The notes: generated by a model from the letters alone, not told the origin. DNA of 64,000 bases from Escherichia whittamii (GCF_014836715.1 NZ_JACSQI010000011.1:1-64000); one strand, 5' to 3'. Shown: positions 21,495 through 31,705, numbered from the stretch's first letter. A program made the numbers and translations.

Positions 21495-22415
21495 ATGGAA
21501 TTAAAGGATTATTACGCCATCATGGGCGTGAAACCGACGGACGATCTCAAGACAATCAAGACCGCCTATCGTCGACTGGCCCGCAAATACCATCCAGATG
21601 TCAGCAAAGAGCCCGATGCCGAAGCCCGCTTCAAAGAGGTCGCTGAAGCCTGGGAAGTGTTAAGTGATGAACAACGTCGCGCTGAATATGATCAGATGTG
21701 GCAGCATCGCAACGATCCGCAATTCAACCGTCAGTTCCAGCATGGCGACGGTCAGAGTTTCAATGCCGAAGATTTTGAAGATATCTTCTCGTCAATTTTC
21801 GGCCAACATGCCCGCCAGAGTCGTCAACGCCCCGCCACACGTGGTCACGATATTGAAATTGAAGTTGCGGTATTCCTTGAAGAAACGCTGAGTGAGCACA
21901 AGCGTACCATCAGCTATAACCTGCCGGTTTATAACGCCTTTGGTATGATCGAACAGGAAATACCAAAAACGCTGAACGTGAAGATCCCCGCTGGTGTCGG
22001 CAATGGTCAACGTATCCGCCTGAAAGGCCAGGGGACGCCAGGCGAAAACGGCGGTCCCAATGGCGACCTGTGGCTGGTGATTCATATAGCCCCGCATCCG
22101 TTGTTTGATATTGTCGGGCAGGATCTGGAAATTGTGGTGCCGGTTAGCCCGTGGGAAGCGGCGCTGGGTGCTAAAGTCACAGTGCCAACGCTGAAAGAAA
22201 GTATTTTGTTGACCATTCCGCCTGGCAGTCAGGCCGGGCAACGATTGCGTGTTAAAGGCAAAGGTCTGGTAAGCAAAAAACAGACTGGTGACTTGTATGC
22301 GGTGCTGAAAATCGTCATGCCGCCGAAACCGGATGAAAATACTGCCGCATTGTGGCAACAACTGGCAGACGCCCAGTCGTCTTTTGATCCACGCAAAGAT
22401 TGGGGGAAAGCATAA
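21495..22415 (+). CDS. cbpA: CbpA, DnaJ-like co-chaperone and curved-DNA-binding protein
   Basis: Stationary-phase nucleoid protein and DnaK co-chaperone, 306 residues. The J domain (1-70) has the HPD motif in RKYHPDVSK (residues 35-37). A Gly/Phe-poor linker leads to two C-terminal substrate-binding domains, without the DnaJ zinc finger. The last base of the stop overlaps the cbpM start. Near-identical to E. coli CbpA. Confidence 0.97.
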   Translation: MELKDYYAIMGVKPTDDLKTIKTAYRRLARKYHPDVSKEPDAEARFKEVAEAWEVLSDEQRRAEYDQMWQHRNDPQFNRQFQHGDGQSFNAEDFEDIFSSIFGQHARQSRQRPATRGHDIEIEVAVFLEETLSEHKRTISYNLPVYNAFGMIEQEIPKTLNVKIPAGVGNGQRIRLKGQGTPGENGGPNGDLWLVIHIAPHPLFDIVGQDLEIVVPVSPWEAALGAKVTVPTLKESILLTIPPGSQAGQRLRVKGKGLVSKKQTGDLYAVLKIVMPPKPDENTAALWQQLADAQSSFDPRKDWGKA

Positions 22416-22720
22416 TGGCCCATGTTACGGTGACTTTTACCATTACCGAATTTTGCCTGCATACCGGCGTTTCTGAAGAGGAGTTGAATGAAATTGTCGG
22501 TTTGGGCGTGGTTAAACCCTGCGAGATTCAGGCTACGTCCTGGGTGTTTGATGATCACGCCGCGACCGTCGTACAACGGGCGGTACGGCTGCGTAATGAA
22601 CTGGCGCTGGATTGGCCGGGGATCGCGATGGCGCTGACGTTAATGGATGATATTACGCATCTGAAACAGGAAAACCGCCTGCTACGCCAGCGGCTTTCCC
22701 GGTTTGTAGCTCATCCGTGA
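22415..22720 (+). CDS. cbpM: CbpM, modulator of CbpA
   Basis: It has 101 residues and binds the CbpA J domain, blocking both its co-chaperone and DNA-binding activities. A MerR-like N-terminal fold ([20 protein letters not shown]) precedes a C-terminal helix. ATG 22415 overlaps the cbpA stop (TAATG) and keeps the two proteins coupled. Compared with memory of K-12, a few substitutions ([11 protein letters not shown]) lie in the middle. Confidence 0.95.
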   Translation: MAHVTVTFTITEFCLHTGVSEEELNEIVGLGVVKPCEIQATSWVFDDHAATVVQRAVRLRNELALDWPGIAMALTLMDDITHLKQENRLLRQRLSRFVAHP

Positions 22721-22727
22721 GTGTGTT

Positions 22728-22965
22728 GCCTGAGGCGACGCTTAACGCGTCTTATCAGGCCTACAAAATCACTCCCGTAGGCCGGATAAGGCGTCCGCGC
22801 CGCATCCGGCGGCTGTACCATAATGCCTGATGCGACGCTTAACACGTCTTATCAGGCCTACAAAATCACTCCCGTAGGCCGGATAAGGCTTTCACGCCGC
22901 ATCCGGCGGCTCTGCCATAATGCCTGATGCGACGCTTAACGCGTCTTATCAGGCCTACAAATCGG
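22728..22965. repeat. REP/BIME cluster between cbpM and torD
   Basis: At least five alternating REP units are seen, with the pairs GCCTGA(T/G)GCGACGCTTAAC and GTAGGCCGGATAAGGC...GCCGCATCCGGC. The full unit recurs at about 100-base spacing. The final copy abuts the 3' end of torD. Confidence 0.9.
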
Positions 22966-23554
22966 CATTATCTCTGGTGGTTATCGCAAGCAACAATTGG
23001 CTTAATGCTGCGTAAAAACCAAACCTATCATACTGATGGCAACGCGCAGCAAACTCAGGTAGCCATTGCCGCAGCGCCATCAGCGTTTTTAGCCGCAAAC
23101 TGTCGATTCTTTGCGCAGGAACGGTTCCCTCTCCGAGCGAAAAATACAGATGACTCAACAACTCCAGATAGATCGCCAGATGATCTGCCGGTTCGTTGAA
23201 ATTGCCACTGGTTTCCATACCTGCCTCAACTAACAAGCGTCTAATCTCTTGCTCGTCCTGTTTGTAGGCCGAAGCATACGGCAGTGCCGCTTGTTTATCG
23301 GTCATCAGAAACAGGCCGCAAAAGTCAGCGGCGAGTTCCAGACGGGCGTCGTCACGTACCGTCAAGGCGGCGATTTTTACTTCCAGTTCGTTCACTGCCG
23401 CAGCCAGCGGCGGTTCGCTTTTCAGCAAAGAAAACCATTCAGCCATCTGCGCACTGGCAATTTGCGTCAGTTGTTCATCATCCAGTTCACGGGAGAACAA
23501 CTGCGCCAGCCAGGCGTAAACACAGGCAATCTGTTGCGCCGTTAGTGAAGTCAT
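22955..23554 (-). CDS. torD: TorD, chaperone of TMAO reductase
   Basis: Cytoplasmic all-helical chaperone that binds apo-TorA and its Tat signal and helps molybdenum cofactor insertion; 199 residues from [10 protein letters not shown]. The start overlaps the torA stop by ATGA, so it is translationally coupled. The C-terminus differs from K-12 as I remember it (ends ITTRDNADL) next to the REP cluster, which suggests a local exchange or repeat-linked change of the last dozen codons. Confidence 0.95.
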   Translation of the reverse strand: MTSLTAQQIACVYAWLAQLFSRELDDEQLTQIASAQMAEWFSLLKSEPPLAAAVNELEVKIAALTVRDDARLELAADFCGLFLMTDKQAALPYASAYKQDEQEIRRLLVEAGMETSGNFNEPADHLAIYLELLSHLYFSLGEGTVPAQRIDSLRLKTLMALRQWLPEFAARCHQYDRFGFYAALSQLLLAITTRDNADL

Positions 23555-26097
23555 GATTTCACCTGTGACGCCGGAACATATTCGCACTGCGCCACCATCT
23601 CAACGGGGCCGTTAAACGCCGTCACCTGCTCCACTGTTCCGCTGTACTTCTCAATTTCCACCAGCGTAGTGTGCGCACTGGTCGCCTGCGCCAGCTGCGA
23701 AGTACCGATGTCGATGGTCAACACGTTGGGGTTACCATATTTACACAGCGCACCAGGCTCGCCGCCTTTATCTGGATCGTACCATGCCCCTTCGTGAATT
23801 CGCGCCACGCCGGGTGCATAGCGGTCAGAAACCACGGCCCCTGCCAGCACCTGACCACGAGCGTTAAAGACACGCACCACATCACCGTTACGAATACCGC
23901 GCGCGCTGGCATCCTGCGGGCTAATAAATACTGGCTCCTTACCCGCTACCGTATACTGCTGACGCAGAGTTTCCGACTCACATAACTGCGAGTGCAGTCG
24001 GAAATCGGGATGCACAGATTGCAGATGCAACGGATACTTCTGTGAGCCGGGTCCACCGTGGGAACGTTCGATTTTCTCAAACCACATCGGATGTCCCTGA
24101 CAATCGTCATAGTTCATGTCGGCAATGGTTTTCGAGTAGATCTCAATCAGGCCACTCGGCGTGCCCAGCGGTTCGAGATCCGGATCTTCGCGGAATGCCT
24201 GGTGGCGAACAAACATCTGCGGATGGTCAAACTCGACGTACTCTTTGTTATTCCAGAAGTCATCAAACGCGGGCAGATGAACGCCGCGTCCTTTGCCCTG
24301 TTGTACCCCTTCCTGCCAGATGCGTTTCAGCCAGCCCATTTCGTCCAGCCTTTCGGTAAAGGCTTCTTCGCGATTAAAGCGACGGCACAGCTCGCGGAAA
24401 ATATCAAAGTCGTTGCGCGCCTCGAACTGCGGCGGCACGACCTGTTTCATGGCGATAATGCCACGGTTGGAGTGGTTGCCGTACTGGTCGAGATCGTTAC
24501 GCTCAAACTGCGTGGTCGCAGGCAGCACGATATCGGCAAAGCGGCAGGTTGAGGTCCATTGGTTATCTATGGCGATAACCGTTTCCAGCTTGCGCCAGCC
24601 TTCAATAATGCGGTTGATCTGCTGATGGCGATGGAACGGGTTAGTTCCGGCAAAAATACACATTTTCAGTGGCGGCAGTTTTACCGATTTACCGTTCCAG
24701 TTGATTACTTTCCCCGGTTCGAGGATCGCATCAACAAAACGGGCAATCGGAATGGTGCTGCTGTAGCCTTTGTAGTCGCTGTTGTCGTGGACAGGCGGAA
24801 TCGACGTTGAGCCGGAGAAACCGCTCAGAATGACGCCTTTACGCCCCGGCGTGCCTGCACCGTTATAGTGCCAGCCAAAACCAAAACCACCGCCCGGCAG
24901 GCCAATTTGTCCCAGCATCGCCGCCAGAACCACAACCATCCACGCCCACTGTTCACCGTGCTGCATTCGCTGTACGCACCAGCCAGCAATAATCTGCGTT
25001 CTGTTGGCCGCCATCTGCCGCGCCAGCCCGCGAATGGTTTCGGCATCAATACCAGTCAGTTTTTCAGCCCATGCGGCATCTTTCGGCTGACCGTCTTTCT
25101 CGCCCAACAGATACGGCAGGAACTGTTCAAAGCCCACGCAGTAGTTGGCGAGGAAGTTTTTGTCGTACAGGTTTTCGCTGTACAGCGTATGCGCCAGCGC
25201 CAGTTGCAACGGCACGTCAGTTTGCGGGTTAACCGCAATGTGTTTCACATGCTCACGCCCCAGATACTCATGGGTTGAAGTGACAACCGGATCAATGCTA
25301 ATGACCTCAATTTCACCTGCGGCAACTTTCGCCTTCAACTGCTCGTAATATTCATAAACATCGTGATCCGGGCACCACCAGTTTGCCTGCTGGTTTTTCA
25401 GCAAATCGGAGCCCCACAGCACAATGGTTTTGCTGTTCTGCAAGACCAGCGGCCAGGAGGTTTGCTGTTCATACACTTCCATTGAGCCAACGACACGCGG
25501 CAGGATCACCTGCGCAGCACCGGTGGAGTAATCCCCACCCGTACCAACGCTATTACCATGTAAAGCAATAGCTTTCGCCAGCATCCCCGAAGCGTTATGG
25601 AACATCCCCGTCGATTGCCAACCACTGGCGGTCAGCAAGGCACTCGGCCCGTGAGTTTTCTGTACGCGTTCCAGCTCTTCATAGAACATGTCGAGGGCTT
25701 CATCCCAGCTCACGCGTACGAAGCGGTTATCGCCACGCTGGGAGGTATCACTCAGATGGCGCTTACGCAGCCAGTCCACGCGTACCATCGGGTAACGAAT
25801 ACGCGCCGCGTTGTGTACGTGATCCGGCAATCCGGCAATCATTTTCGACGGGTATTTATCCAGTTCGAACGGTTTTGCTGCCACAAAGCGACCATCCTTC
25901 ACCGTCGCGCGAATAGCCCCCCAGTGCGACCCGGTCAGAATGCCCTCTTTCGAGGTGGCGGCCTCGGTAGCCGCTTGCGCCGCATTCGCGCGGCGCGGCG
26001 TTAACAATGACGGCCCCAGCATCCCGGCGACAGTTAAGCCGCCGAGTTGTGCCAGAAAACGCCGACGTGATGCCTGAAAGAGATCGTTATTGTTCAT
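23551..26097 (-). CDS. torA: TorA, trimethylamine-N-oxide reductase
   Basis: Periplasmic molybdoenzyme and terminal reductase for anaerobic TMAO respiration, 848 residues. The Tat signal [11 protein letters not shown] is at residues 10-20, with cleavage near RRANA (about 39). The mature part has the bis-MGD oxidoreductase folds of the DMSO reductase family and no Fe-S motif, as expected for TorA. The start overlaps the torC stop by one base. Electrons come from TorC. Confidence 0.98.
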   Translation of the reverse strand: MNNNDLFQASRRRFLAQLGGLTVAGMLGPSLLTPRRANAAQAATEAATSKEGILTGSHWGAIRATVKDGRFVAAKPFELDKYPSKMIAGLPDHVHNAARIRYPMVRVDWLRKRHLSDTSQRGDNRFVRVSWDEALDMFYEELERVQKTHGPSALLTASGWQSTGMFHNASGMLAKAIALHGNSVGTGGDYSTGAAQVILPRVVGSMEVYEQQTSWPLVLQNSKTIVLWGSDLLKNQQANWWCPDHDVYEYYEQLKAKVAAGEIEVISIDPVVTSTHEYLGREHVKHIAVNPQTDVPLQLALAHTLYSENLYDKNFLANYCVGFEQFLPYLLGEKDGQPKDAAWAEKLTGIDAETIRGLARQMAANRTQIIAGWCVQRMQHGEQWAWMVVVLAAMLGQIGLPGGGFGFGWHYNGAGTPGRKGVILSGFSGSTSIPPVHDNSDYKGYSSTIPIARFVDAILEPGKVINWNGKSVKLPPLKMCIFAGTNPFHRHQQINRIIEGWRKLETVIAIDNQWTSTCRFADIVLPATTQFERNDLDQYGNHSNRGIIAMKQVVPPQFEARNDFDIFRELCRRFNREEAFTERLDEMGWLKRIWQEGVQQGKGRGVHLPAFDDFWNNKEYVEFDHPQMFVRHQAFREDPDLEPLGTPSGLIEIYSKTIADMNYDDCQGHPMWFEKIERSHGGPGSQKYPLHLQSVHPDFRLHSQLCESETLRQQYTVAGKEPVFISPQDASARGIRNGDVVRVFNARGQVLAGAVVSDRYAPGVARIHEGAWYDPDKGGEPGALCKYGNPNVLTIDIGTSQLAQATSAHTTLVEIEKYSGTVEQVTAFNGPVEMVAQCEYVPASQVKS

Positions 26098-27269
26098 TAT
26101 TTTTCTTCCTTCTTATCGCCGTGAGCTTTACCTGCGGTGTCAGATGCATTCATTTGCAGATATTTCAGCAGGGTGCGTTCTTCACGTTTATCAAGGCTGG
26201 TAAAACCAATCATGCCGTTGAGCGTGCCGATCCAACCGTTAGCGTCAAAGTGGGAGATTTCCGGTGCACCGTGGCACTGGTTACAGGTGCCGTTGTACAG
26301 CGAATCCGCATAAGCCCAGATCGGTTTGATATCGTTCACCATGTCGCCTTTCTTCATCCACGCGGTGGCCTGCAACTTGCTCCACTCGGTATTGGTGTCG
26401 GCAACGGTGGTTTTCTCCAGCGTTTTCACCTGCTGCTGAACATCGCCACGAATCGAAGCAACAAAGATGCGTTTGCCAGGGAACTGGGTGAGTACTCGCT
26501 GACGTCCGGCGCTTTCCGTCCAGCCGGTGATTTCAATTTGCAGCCAGTCGCCGTCACGTTTAAGGACTTTCACTTCCGAAGCAGGCAGCAGAGAACCAGA
26601 CGCTTCTTTATCGCCTTTCGCCGCATAAATCGGCTTGATATCAATGGAGTACAACGTGTCACCACTGTCATTAGCACTGGCGCGCAGCTCATCGAATTGC
26701 TTACGGAAGCCGCTACTCATATCCGGTAACTGGTGGGCAATACCTTTATGACAGTCGATGCAGGATTGATTATCTTTCGCTGCCACCTTCATCTGACGAG
26801 CCGCTTCCGGATGCTGCTTCGCATGATCCATCGCATCGTAGTTATGGCAGGAGCGGCAGGTTGCCGAGTTGTTTTCTTTCATTCGCGCCCATTCACGCTC
26901 GGCAAGTTCCGCGCGTTTGGCTTCGAATTTCTCAGGTGTATCAATGGAGTGGGCAATAAAGGTCTGGTAGATGTCGTTGCTCGCTTCCAGTTTACGCTTC
27001 ACTATGCCTGGAATATCCGGCGGGATATGGCAGTCATGGCATTCAGCTCGCACGCCGGAGGCGTTCTGGAAATGCACCGACTGTTTATATTCTTCATAGA
27101 CCGGTTGCATACTGTGGCAACTGACACAAAATTCAGTTGTGCTGGTGACTTTGATCCCAACGTGTGGCAACACAATCAGCGCAATGCCAATCACAATCCC
27201 AATAGCGACCAGCGCCAGTACCGACCAACGAGCACTGGGTCGGCGTAGCGTGTTCCAGAGTTTCCGCAT
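26097..27269 (-). CDS. torC: TorC, pentahaem c-type cytochrome
   Basis: Membrane-anchored cytochrome that passes electrons from menaquinol to TorA; 390 residues. One N-terminal anchor segment (about 17-37) precedes a NapC/NirT tetrahaem domain. Haem sites are CVSCH, CHDCH, CRSCH and CIDCH in the N-terminal half. A fifth, CNQCH, lies in the C-terminal domain. It is first gene of torCAD, under TorR control. The stop shares a base with the torA start. Confidence 0.97.
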   Translation of the reverse strand: MRKLWNTLRRPSARWSVLALVAIGIVIGIALIVLPHVGIKVTSTTEFCVSCHSMQPVYEEYKQSVHFQNASGVRAECHDCHIPPDIPGIVKRKLEASNDIYQTFIAHSIDTPEKFEAKRAELAEREWARMKENNSATCRSCHNYDAMDHAKQHPEAARQMKVAAKDNQSCIDCHKGIAHQLPDMSSGFRKQFDELRASANDSGDTLYSIDIKPIYAAKGDKEASGSLLPASEVKVLKRDGDWLQIEITGWTESAGRQRVLTQFPGKRIFVASIRGDVQQQVKTLEKTTVADTNTEWSKLQATAWMKKGDMVNDIKPIWAYADSLYNGTCNQCHGAPEISHFDANGWIGTLNGMIGFTSLDKREERTLLKYLQMNASDTAGKAHGDKKEEK

Positions 27270-27316
27270 AATAGCCCCTGTAAAATTATGGTTTAGTGAA
27301 GCGATCTTAATGAGTA

Positions 27317-27380
27317 AATATGAACAGCGGCACTGGTCAGGATGAACGGCTTACGGCAGAATATGAACAGATATGAACAG
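27317..27380. promoter_or_regulatory. TorR-binding tor boxes at the torCAD promoter
   Basis: Four similar direct repeats sit between torC and torR: AATATGAACAG (27317-27327), AGGATGAACGG (27339-27349), AATATGAACAG (27360-27370) and GATATGAACAG (27370-27380). This matches the known set of four tor boxes bound by TorR-phosphate. Confidence 0.85.
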
Positions 27381-27398
27381 AATGAGTAAAACCCTCTG

Positions 27399-28091
27399 AT
27401 GCCACATCACATTGTTATTGTTGAAGATGAGCCGGTTACCCAGGCGCGATTACAAACCTACTTCACTCAGGAGGGGTATACCGTTTCCGTTACGGCGAGC
27501 GGTGCCGGGCTGCGGGAAATTATGCAAAATCAACCAGTGGATTTAATTCTGCTGGATATCAATTTGCCCGATGAAAATGGCCTGATGTTAACCCGCGCCC
27601 TGCGAGAACGCTCAACGGTGGGTATTATTCTGGTTACCGGACGCAGCGATCGGATAGACCGTATTGTTGGGCTGGAAATGGGCGCAGACGATTACGTCAC
27701 CAAACCGCTGGAACTGCGCGAACTGGTGGTGCGGGTGAAAAATCTGCTCTGGCGCATCGACCTCGCGCGACAGGCTCAACCGCTCACTCAGGACAACTGC
27801 TATCGCTTTGCCGGTTATTGCCTGAATGTGTCGCGTCATACGCTGGAACGGGATGGCGAGCCGATTAAACTGACCCGCGCAGAGTATGAAATGCTGGTGG
27901 CGTTTGTGACCAATCCGGGCGAAATTCTCAGCCGTGAACGTCTGCTGCGTATGCTTTCTGCGCGTCGGGTGGAAAACCCTGACCTGCGCACCGTCGATGT
28001 GTTAATTCGTCGTTTACGCCATAAACTCAGTGCAGATTTACTGGTGACGCAACATGGCGAAGGTTATTTCTTAGCTGCTGATGTGTGCTGA
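27399..28091 (+). CDS. torR: TorR, response regulator of the tor operon
   Basis: OmpR/PhoB-type activator of torCAD in response to TMAO, 230 residues. The receiver domain carries acidic residues in VEDEP (10-11) and the phospho-acceptor Asp53 in LLDINLPDENG, with Lys in VTKPLELRE. A C-terminal winged helix (about 130-230) includes RTVDVLIRRLRHKL. It is divergent from torC and converges on torT, whose 3' end it overlaps by 28 bases. Confidence 0.97.
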   Translation: MPHHIVIVEDEPVTQARLQTYFTQEGYTVSVTASGAGLREIMQNQPVDLILLDINLPDENGLMLTRALRERSTVGIILVTGRSDRIDRIVGLEMGADDYVTKPLELRELVVRVKNLLWRIDLARQAQPLTQDNCYRFAGYCLNVSRHTLERDGEPIKLTRAEYEMLVAFVTNPGEILSRERLLRMLSARRVENPDLRTVDVLIRRLRHKLSADLLVTQHGEGYFLAADVC

Positions 28092-29092
28092 TAATAATAG
28101 ACCGGGCGAAATCCCCCTGGCGACAGCGAGCGGCGGATATGTTCACGGTCAGCATTTTTCGGCGTCAGGACTAAAATCGGTGGGCTGACATTATCGGACA
28201 CCGATTGTCCCTGTAATTGCCTGATGGCCTGCTCAACTGCCAGTTCCCCCTGCCAGACCATTTGATCGCTGGCAGCCATAATCACTCTCCCCCGCTTCAG
28301 CCCACGATACACCTGATGTGAAAGATAAAACGACACCACAGTAAGCGGCGTTTTCAGGTTACGCCCTTCGCCCATTGCCGCCTCTGCCGCAATGGCCGTT
28401 CCGGCAACGACGTCGATTTCTGGATGGCGCTCCAGCATTTCCTGCAACAGGTTACGCTGGATTTCAATATCGTTGTCGCCGAGCGCAATATCGACAATAC
28501 GCACCGGGCTTCCGGCAATGGCTGCGCGGAAACCCTCTACCATCTCCTTACTGCCCCCGGCGTTATCGGGGCCAGGCATCAACAGCACGTTCAGTGGTTT
28601 TCCGTGGCTCCATTGCACCAGATATCGCCCTGGTTGATAGCCCATCTGAAACCAGGGCACACCAACGCGGCTTTTTATCTGTGAGTCGTCAATAGCATTC
28701 ACCAGTTCGATCACCGGCAGATTAGCTACCTGCTTTTGCAGATCGGGAAATGACATCGTACTGCTGCCGAGCAAAATCGCCTCTGCGCCCCATTGTTTAC
28801 ACTGGTCGATTTGCGCCTGCTGAGTAGCTAACTGGCTGTAACCACCTGCCTCCAGCACTTTTAAATCCACACCGTAGCGACGAGCAGCCTCCTGCATTCC
28901 ATAGTTCAACGATAACCAGTATGAATCTTTCAGGCTGGGATAAAGCGCACACAACTTCCAGGGACGATTTGCCTTTAACGGCATAACAGGTTGCACCTTG
29001 AAATGCTGCGCATCATGCCAGCGCAACAGGTTATCGCCCGCAAAGGCTGGCAGCACAAAAAAGGGAAGAAGTAACAAAAGCAGTACGCGCAT
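28064..29092 (-). CDS. torT: TorT, periplasmic TMAO-sensing protein
   Basis: Periplasmic-binding-protein-like receptor that binds TMAO and partners with TorS; 342 residues. A Sec signal peptide ends near PAFA (residue 18), followed by a two-lobed sugar-binding-type fold. The gene overlaps the torR end tail to tail. In K-12 torT and torS are separated by under 100 bases and face apart; here a 4.7 kb prophage remnant lies between them. Its promoter must sit in the short remaining stretch 29093-29154. Confidence 0.96.
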   Translation of the reverse strand: MRVLLLLLLPFFVLPAFAGDNLLRWHDAQHFKVQPVMPLKANRPWKLCALYPSLKDSYWLSLNYGMQEAARRYGVDLKVLEAGGYSQLATQQAQIDQCKQWGAEAILLGSSTMSFPDLQKQVANLPVIELVNAIDDSQIKSRVGVPWFQMGYQPGRYLVQWSHGKPLNVLLMPGPDNAGGSKEMVEGFRAAIAGSPVRIVDIALGDNDIEIQRNLLQEMLERHPEIDVVAGTAIAAEAAMGEGRNLKTPLTVVSFYLSHQVYRGLKRGRVIMAASDQMVWQGELAVEQAIRQLQGQSVSDNVSPPILVLTPKNADREHIRRSLSPGGFRPVYYYQHTSAAKK

Positions 29093-29153
29093 GATAGCCT
29101 CATCAATAATAAGGCTTTATGCTAGATGCATTCCGCTTTGCGACTCAACCTTT

Positions 29154-29160
29154 TTCACCC
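29154..29160. other. attL core half-site
   Basis: TTCACCC follows CTCAACCTTT on the torT side. It corresponds to the HK022 AGGTGAA overlap read on the other strand, with one mismatch to the attR copy. Confidence 0.6.
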
Positions 29161-29310
29161 AAAGGATGACAAAATCACACAAATCATTTAAAAATCATAG
29201 CATTATAAGAAGTTATGGTTAAATAATAGACTACAAGACGCAGCAAAACACTACATTTTGAATCACTATAAATCAATGAGTTAGATATCTTTAGTGACCT
29301 GAGACAGAGC

Positions 29311-29352
29311 ATTAGCGCAAGGTGATTTTTTGTCTTCTTGCGCTAATTTTTT
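29311..29352. terminator. Lambda-like sib/tI hairpin
   Basis: ATTAGCGCAAG and CTTGCGCTAAT enclose a 15-base loop and are followed by TTTTTT. Sequence and position next to attP match the lambda tI terminator / sib site that limits int expression. Confidence 0.8.
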
Positions 29353-29374
29353 GTCAACGCACTGGGTTAGCTGA

Positions 29375-29452
29375 ATTTACAACCATGCTCAGTATCTAGA
29401 TAAGCGCAGAGAAATGCTGCAGTGGTGGGCGGACTGGCTTGATGGGAAATGA
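29375..29452 (+). pseudogene. C-terminal tail of a P4-type tyrosine integrase
   Basis: Twenty-five codons read IYNHAQYLDKRREMLQWWAD then WLDGK and stop. This is the typical end of P4/CP4-57-family integrases (catalytic Tyr region followed by QWWAD). Nothing upstream continues the frame, so it is a fossil of a second integrative element inside the prophage remnant. Confidence 0.65.
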
Positions 29453-29608
29453 TTAGACATTAGCTAGAGAAAAATGGCTGCGCACTTTCCTCTCAACTTT
29501 ATTTCCACACTAGACGAACGCAGAACCATAAGGAAAATTTGGAGGCATCCACAAAAATTGATAATATCGCGACATTTGCATAAACAGAACAACAGGATAG
29601 TAGCCGAG

Positions 29609-30673
29609 ATGAAATTTAGCACAAAACAAGATGTAGGGATACAATATTTAAGGGGGGTATCTGCTTTATACGTTGTATTCTTCCACTTTAGAGAATTTTT
29701 AGATAATTTTTTACCCATGGCCATGTTGGGTCAAAAATTTTTTAGCAATGGTTCTTTCGGTGTTGATATATTTTTTATAATTAGTGGATATATTATTTCT
29801 CTTTCAACAGAAAAAAAAGACAATTCAACTGTTAAAGGATATATCATAAAAAGATTTTTCAGAATATACCCCGCTTATTTCATAGCACTCTCTATTTTGA
29901 TTGTTTTCTCTCCAATAAAATATTCTTACCATGAGATTTTTAGTTCATTTATGATGATCCACCCTGATTATCAATATAATGCACCTTACTTTGGTTATGG
30001 TGTACTGTTTACCGCATGGACATTAACATACGAGATATATTTTTATATAATATTTCTAATAGGTATGTTTTTATCACATAAACATCGCATTATGTTTACA
30101 TCAACAATTGCAATATTTGCTATGATATCAATACAGCTTATTTTCAACAAATCAATAAACATTTTCCATCAGGAACAATTTAAAAATGGAGCAGGGATAT
30201 TGAATGTCCCAGGAAATATAATGGTTATAGACTTTATATATGGAATGTTTATTTATAAGATTAGAAATTATTTAAAATTAAATAAATATTCTATCGCAAT
30301 ATCATTTTTACTTATATCAATTGGATTTATAACAATACAATCAGGAGTAAACGCTGGGCATGGTCCACTGCAATACGGGCTTTACTCTCTAATGATTGTT
30401 CTAGGGGTTGTTATGTACGAGAAAAATAACAAAATTACCGAGATTAAGCCATTGGTTTTTCTTGGTGATATATCATACTCAGTTTATTTGTATCATGTGA
30501 TAATTGCTACATGTGTATATTCACACCTATTAAAAATAGGATTTTCAGGATTATCGATGTTCTCTATGATGACCGTTTTATCAATATTTCTTGCGTATAT
30601 TTCATATGTTTTAATTGAAGTTCCATCAGTTAAAGCAGGGCATTTGATATTAAAAAAACAAACGAAAGGTTAA
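29609..30673 (+). CDS. Acyltransferase-3 family membrane protein (OafA-like O-acetyltransferase)
   Basis: It has 354 residues from MKFSTKQDVG; a longer in-frame start at 29474 adds 45 residues without homology to the family. The opening IQYLRGVSALYVVFFHFREF holds the conserved Arg and His of acyltransferase-3 enzymes. GVDIFFIISGYIIS and KRFFRIYPAYF follow, with about ten hydrophobic segments overall. Such enzymes O-acetylate LPS or other surface glycans and often ride on serotype-converting phages. Very AT-rich DNA supports transfer. The ribosome site is weak. It is the only intact long gene of the remnant; the acceptor is unknown. Confidence 0.85.
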   Translation: MKFSTKQDVGIQYLRGVSALYVVFFHFREFLDNFLPMAMLGQKFFSNGSFGVDIFFIISGYIISLSTEKKDNSTVKGYIIKRFFRIYPAYFIALSILIVFSPIKYSYHEIFSSFMMIHPDYQYNAPYFGYGVLFTAWTLTYEIYFYIIFLIGMFLSHKHRIMFTSTIAIFAMISIQLIFNKSINIFHQEQFKNGAGILNVPGNIMVIDFIYGMFIYKIRNYLKLNKYSIAISFLLISIGFITIQSGVNAGHGPLQYGLYSLMIVLGVVMYEKNNKITEIKPLVFLGDISYSVYLYHVIIATCVYSHLLKIGFSGLSMFSMMTVLSIFLAYISYVLIEVPSVKAGHLILKKQTKG

Positions 30674-30776
30674 ATATTAAAAATGTTCTTCATGGATAAC
30701 AGTAAAAGACCACCTCCTGAGTAGTTTGTTTAGGGATAACAATAAAAACAGGCATCCAAAATGAATGTCTGTTTTA

Positions 30777-31395
30777 TTACTGAATAAGATAAGCAAAAAA
30801 GCTACAGGCCACTTCGCCAGAAGTGTTGTTTCTTGTTATTTTTATAGTATTATCGACGACGCCTGTTGAAATATTTGTTGCAACATCAGTTGATGTCGCA
30901 ATCACACCAATAGACGATGTATTTTTAATTGATTTTATTGTTAGAGGGATTTGTATTGATGCAGATCCATCAGGAATGATAATTATTCCTGTTTGTTTAT
31001 CTGGATGGCTTGGTGAATCATTATTTATGAGCCTGCAGTTTGTTGGGCCTACGATCGCCCCTCCATTAATGACTGTATTATATAGATATGCACTAGCACC
31101 ACCACCTATATTATCAAGAATGACAATATCTGCCACCCTGCCACTAGTAAGAGTGCAATTAACTAACCTTACATTCGTTACTGAGTTGACAAGAAGTTCT
31201 CCAATTTGTTCATCTACGAGGTTGTTATTTTGGATGATGCAATTGTTTAGAGTTACATTAGAAGGTGAAAATATGTTCTTTGTTATTCCCCCCCCCATTT
31301 TCTACTGTCTGAAAACGTAGAACCAACAGCGGTAAACATATCACTTGAGCCTTCAATAATTGTATAAGATGATGTTGAAGAGTTAGATGAAAAAT
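30777..31395 (-). pseudogene. C-terminal fragment of a beta-helix tailspike-like protein, frameshifted at a C9/G9 tract
   Basis: The 173-codon frame from 31298 reads as repetitive Asn/Ile/Val-rich rungs (VTLNNCIIQNNN, VRLVNCTLTSG), typical of right-handed beta-helix tailspikes. A 5' portion continues upstream in another phase (SSNSSTSSYTIIEGSSDMF, about 31300-31395). The two join at a run of nine G on the coding strand (31288-31296), where a length of 7 or 10 would restore the frame. The N-terminus is missing where HNH-gene DNA begins. Probably non-functional. Confidence 0.6.
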
Positions 31396-31705
31396 ACACC
31401 GACCATTGCATAATATGGAAAATGTTTTATAGTGAAATCCCTTCCGGAATGCAAATTGACCATAAAGATGGTAATGGGTTAAATAATTCAATAGACAACC
31501 TGCGTCTCGTTAGTCTCGGTGAAAACCTAAAAAACAAATCTAAATACACAAACAATACATCTGGGTGCGCTGGGGTTTCATGGCATAATACCCATAAAAA
31601 GTGGCATATATTAGCGACACAGGGAAGCGCATTGATCTCGGATACTTTAAGAGTCTCGATGATGCAATTGCTGTAAGGCGTGAGGCTGAAAAGACCTATG
31701 GTTAA
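31386..31705 (+). pseudogene. HNH-AP2 homing endonuclease, frameshifted
   Basis: The first part reads CIIWKMFYSEIPSGMQIDHK then DGNGLNNSIDNLRLV, the HNH core (IDHKDGN) of phage HNH endonucleases. It continues into an AP2-like region (NTSGCAGVSWHNTHKKW). A shift near 31600-31630 moves the reading to the phase GKRIDLGYFKSLDDAIAVRR ending at TAA 31703-31705. The 5' end is also lost. Selfish phage gene remnant. Confidence 0.7.

Larger units (their letters stand above)
29093..29608. other. torT upstream region, attL side of the prophage remnant
   Basis: This stretch holds in order the torT promoter remainder, the attL core (29154-29160), AT-rich P'-arm-like DNA, a lambda-like sib hairpin (29311-29352) and a P4-type integrase tail (29375-29452). 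Each is listed separately. The rest (29453-29608) is upstream DNA of the acyltransferase gene without a recognised element. Confidence 0.6.

Noticed and set aside
23551..26097. Several long frames antisense to torA (for example 25597-26004, 24058-24552)
   Set aside because: They are antisense to a full-length, well-known gene with high-GC third positions that leave the complement open; no independent start or homology.
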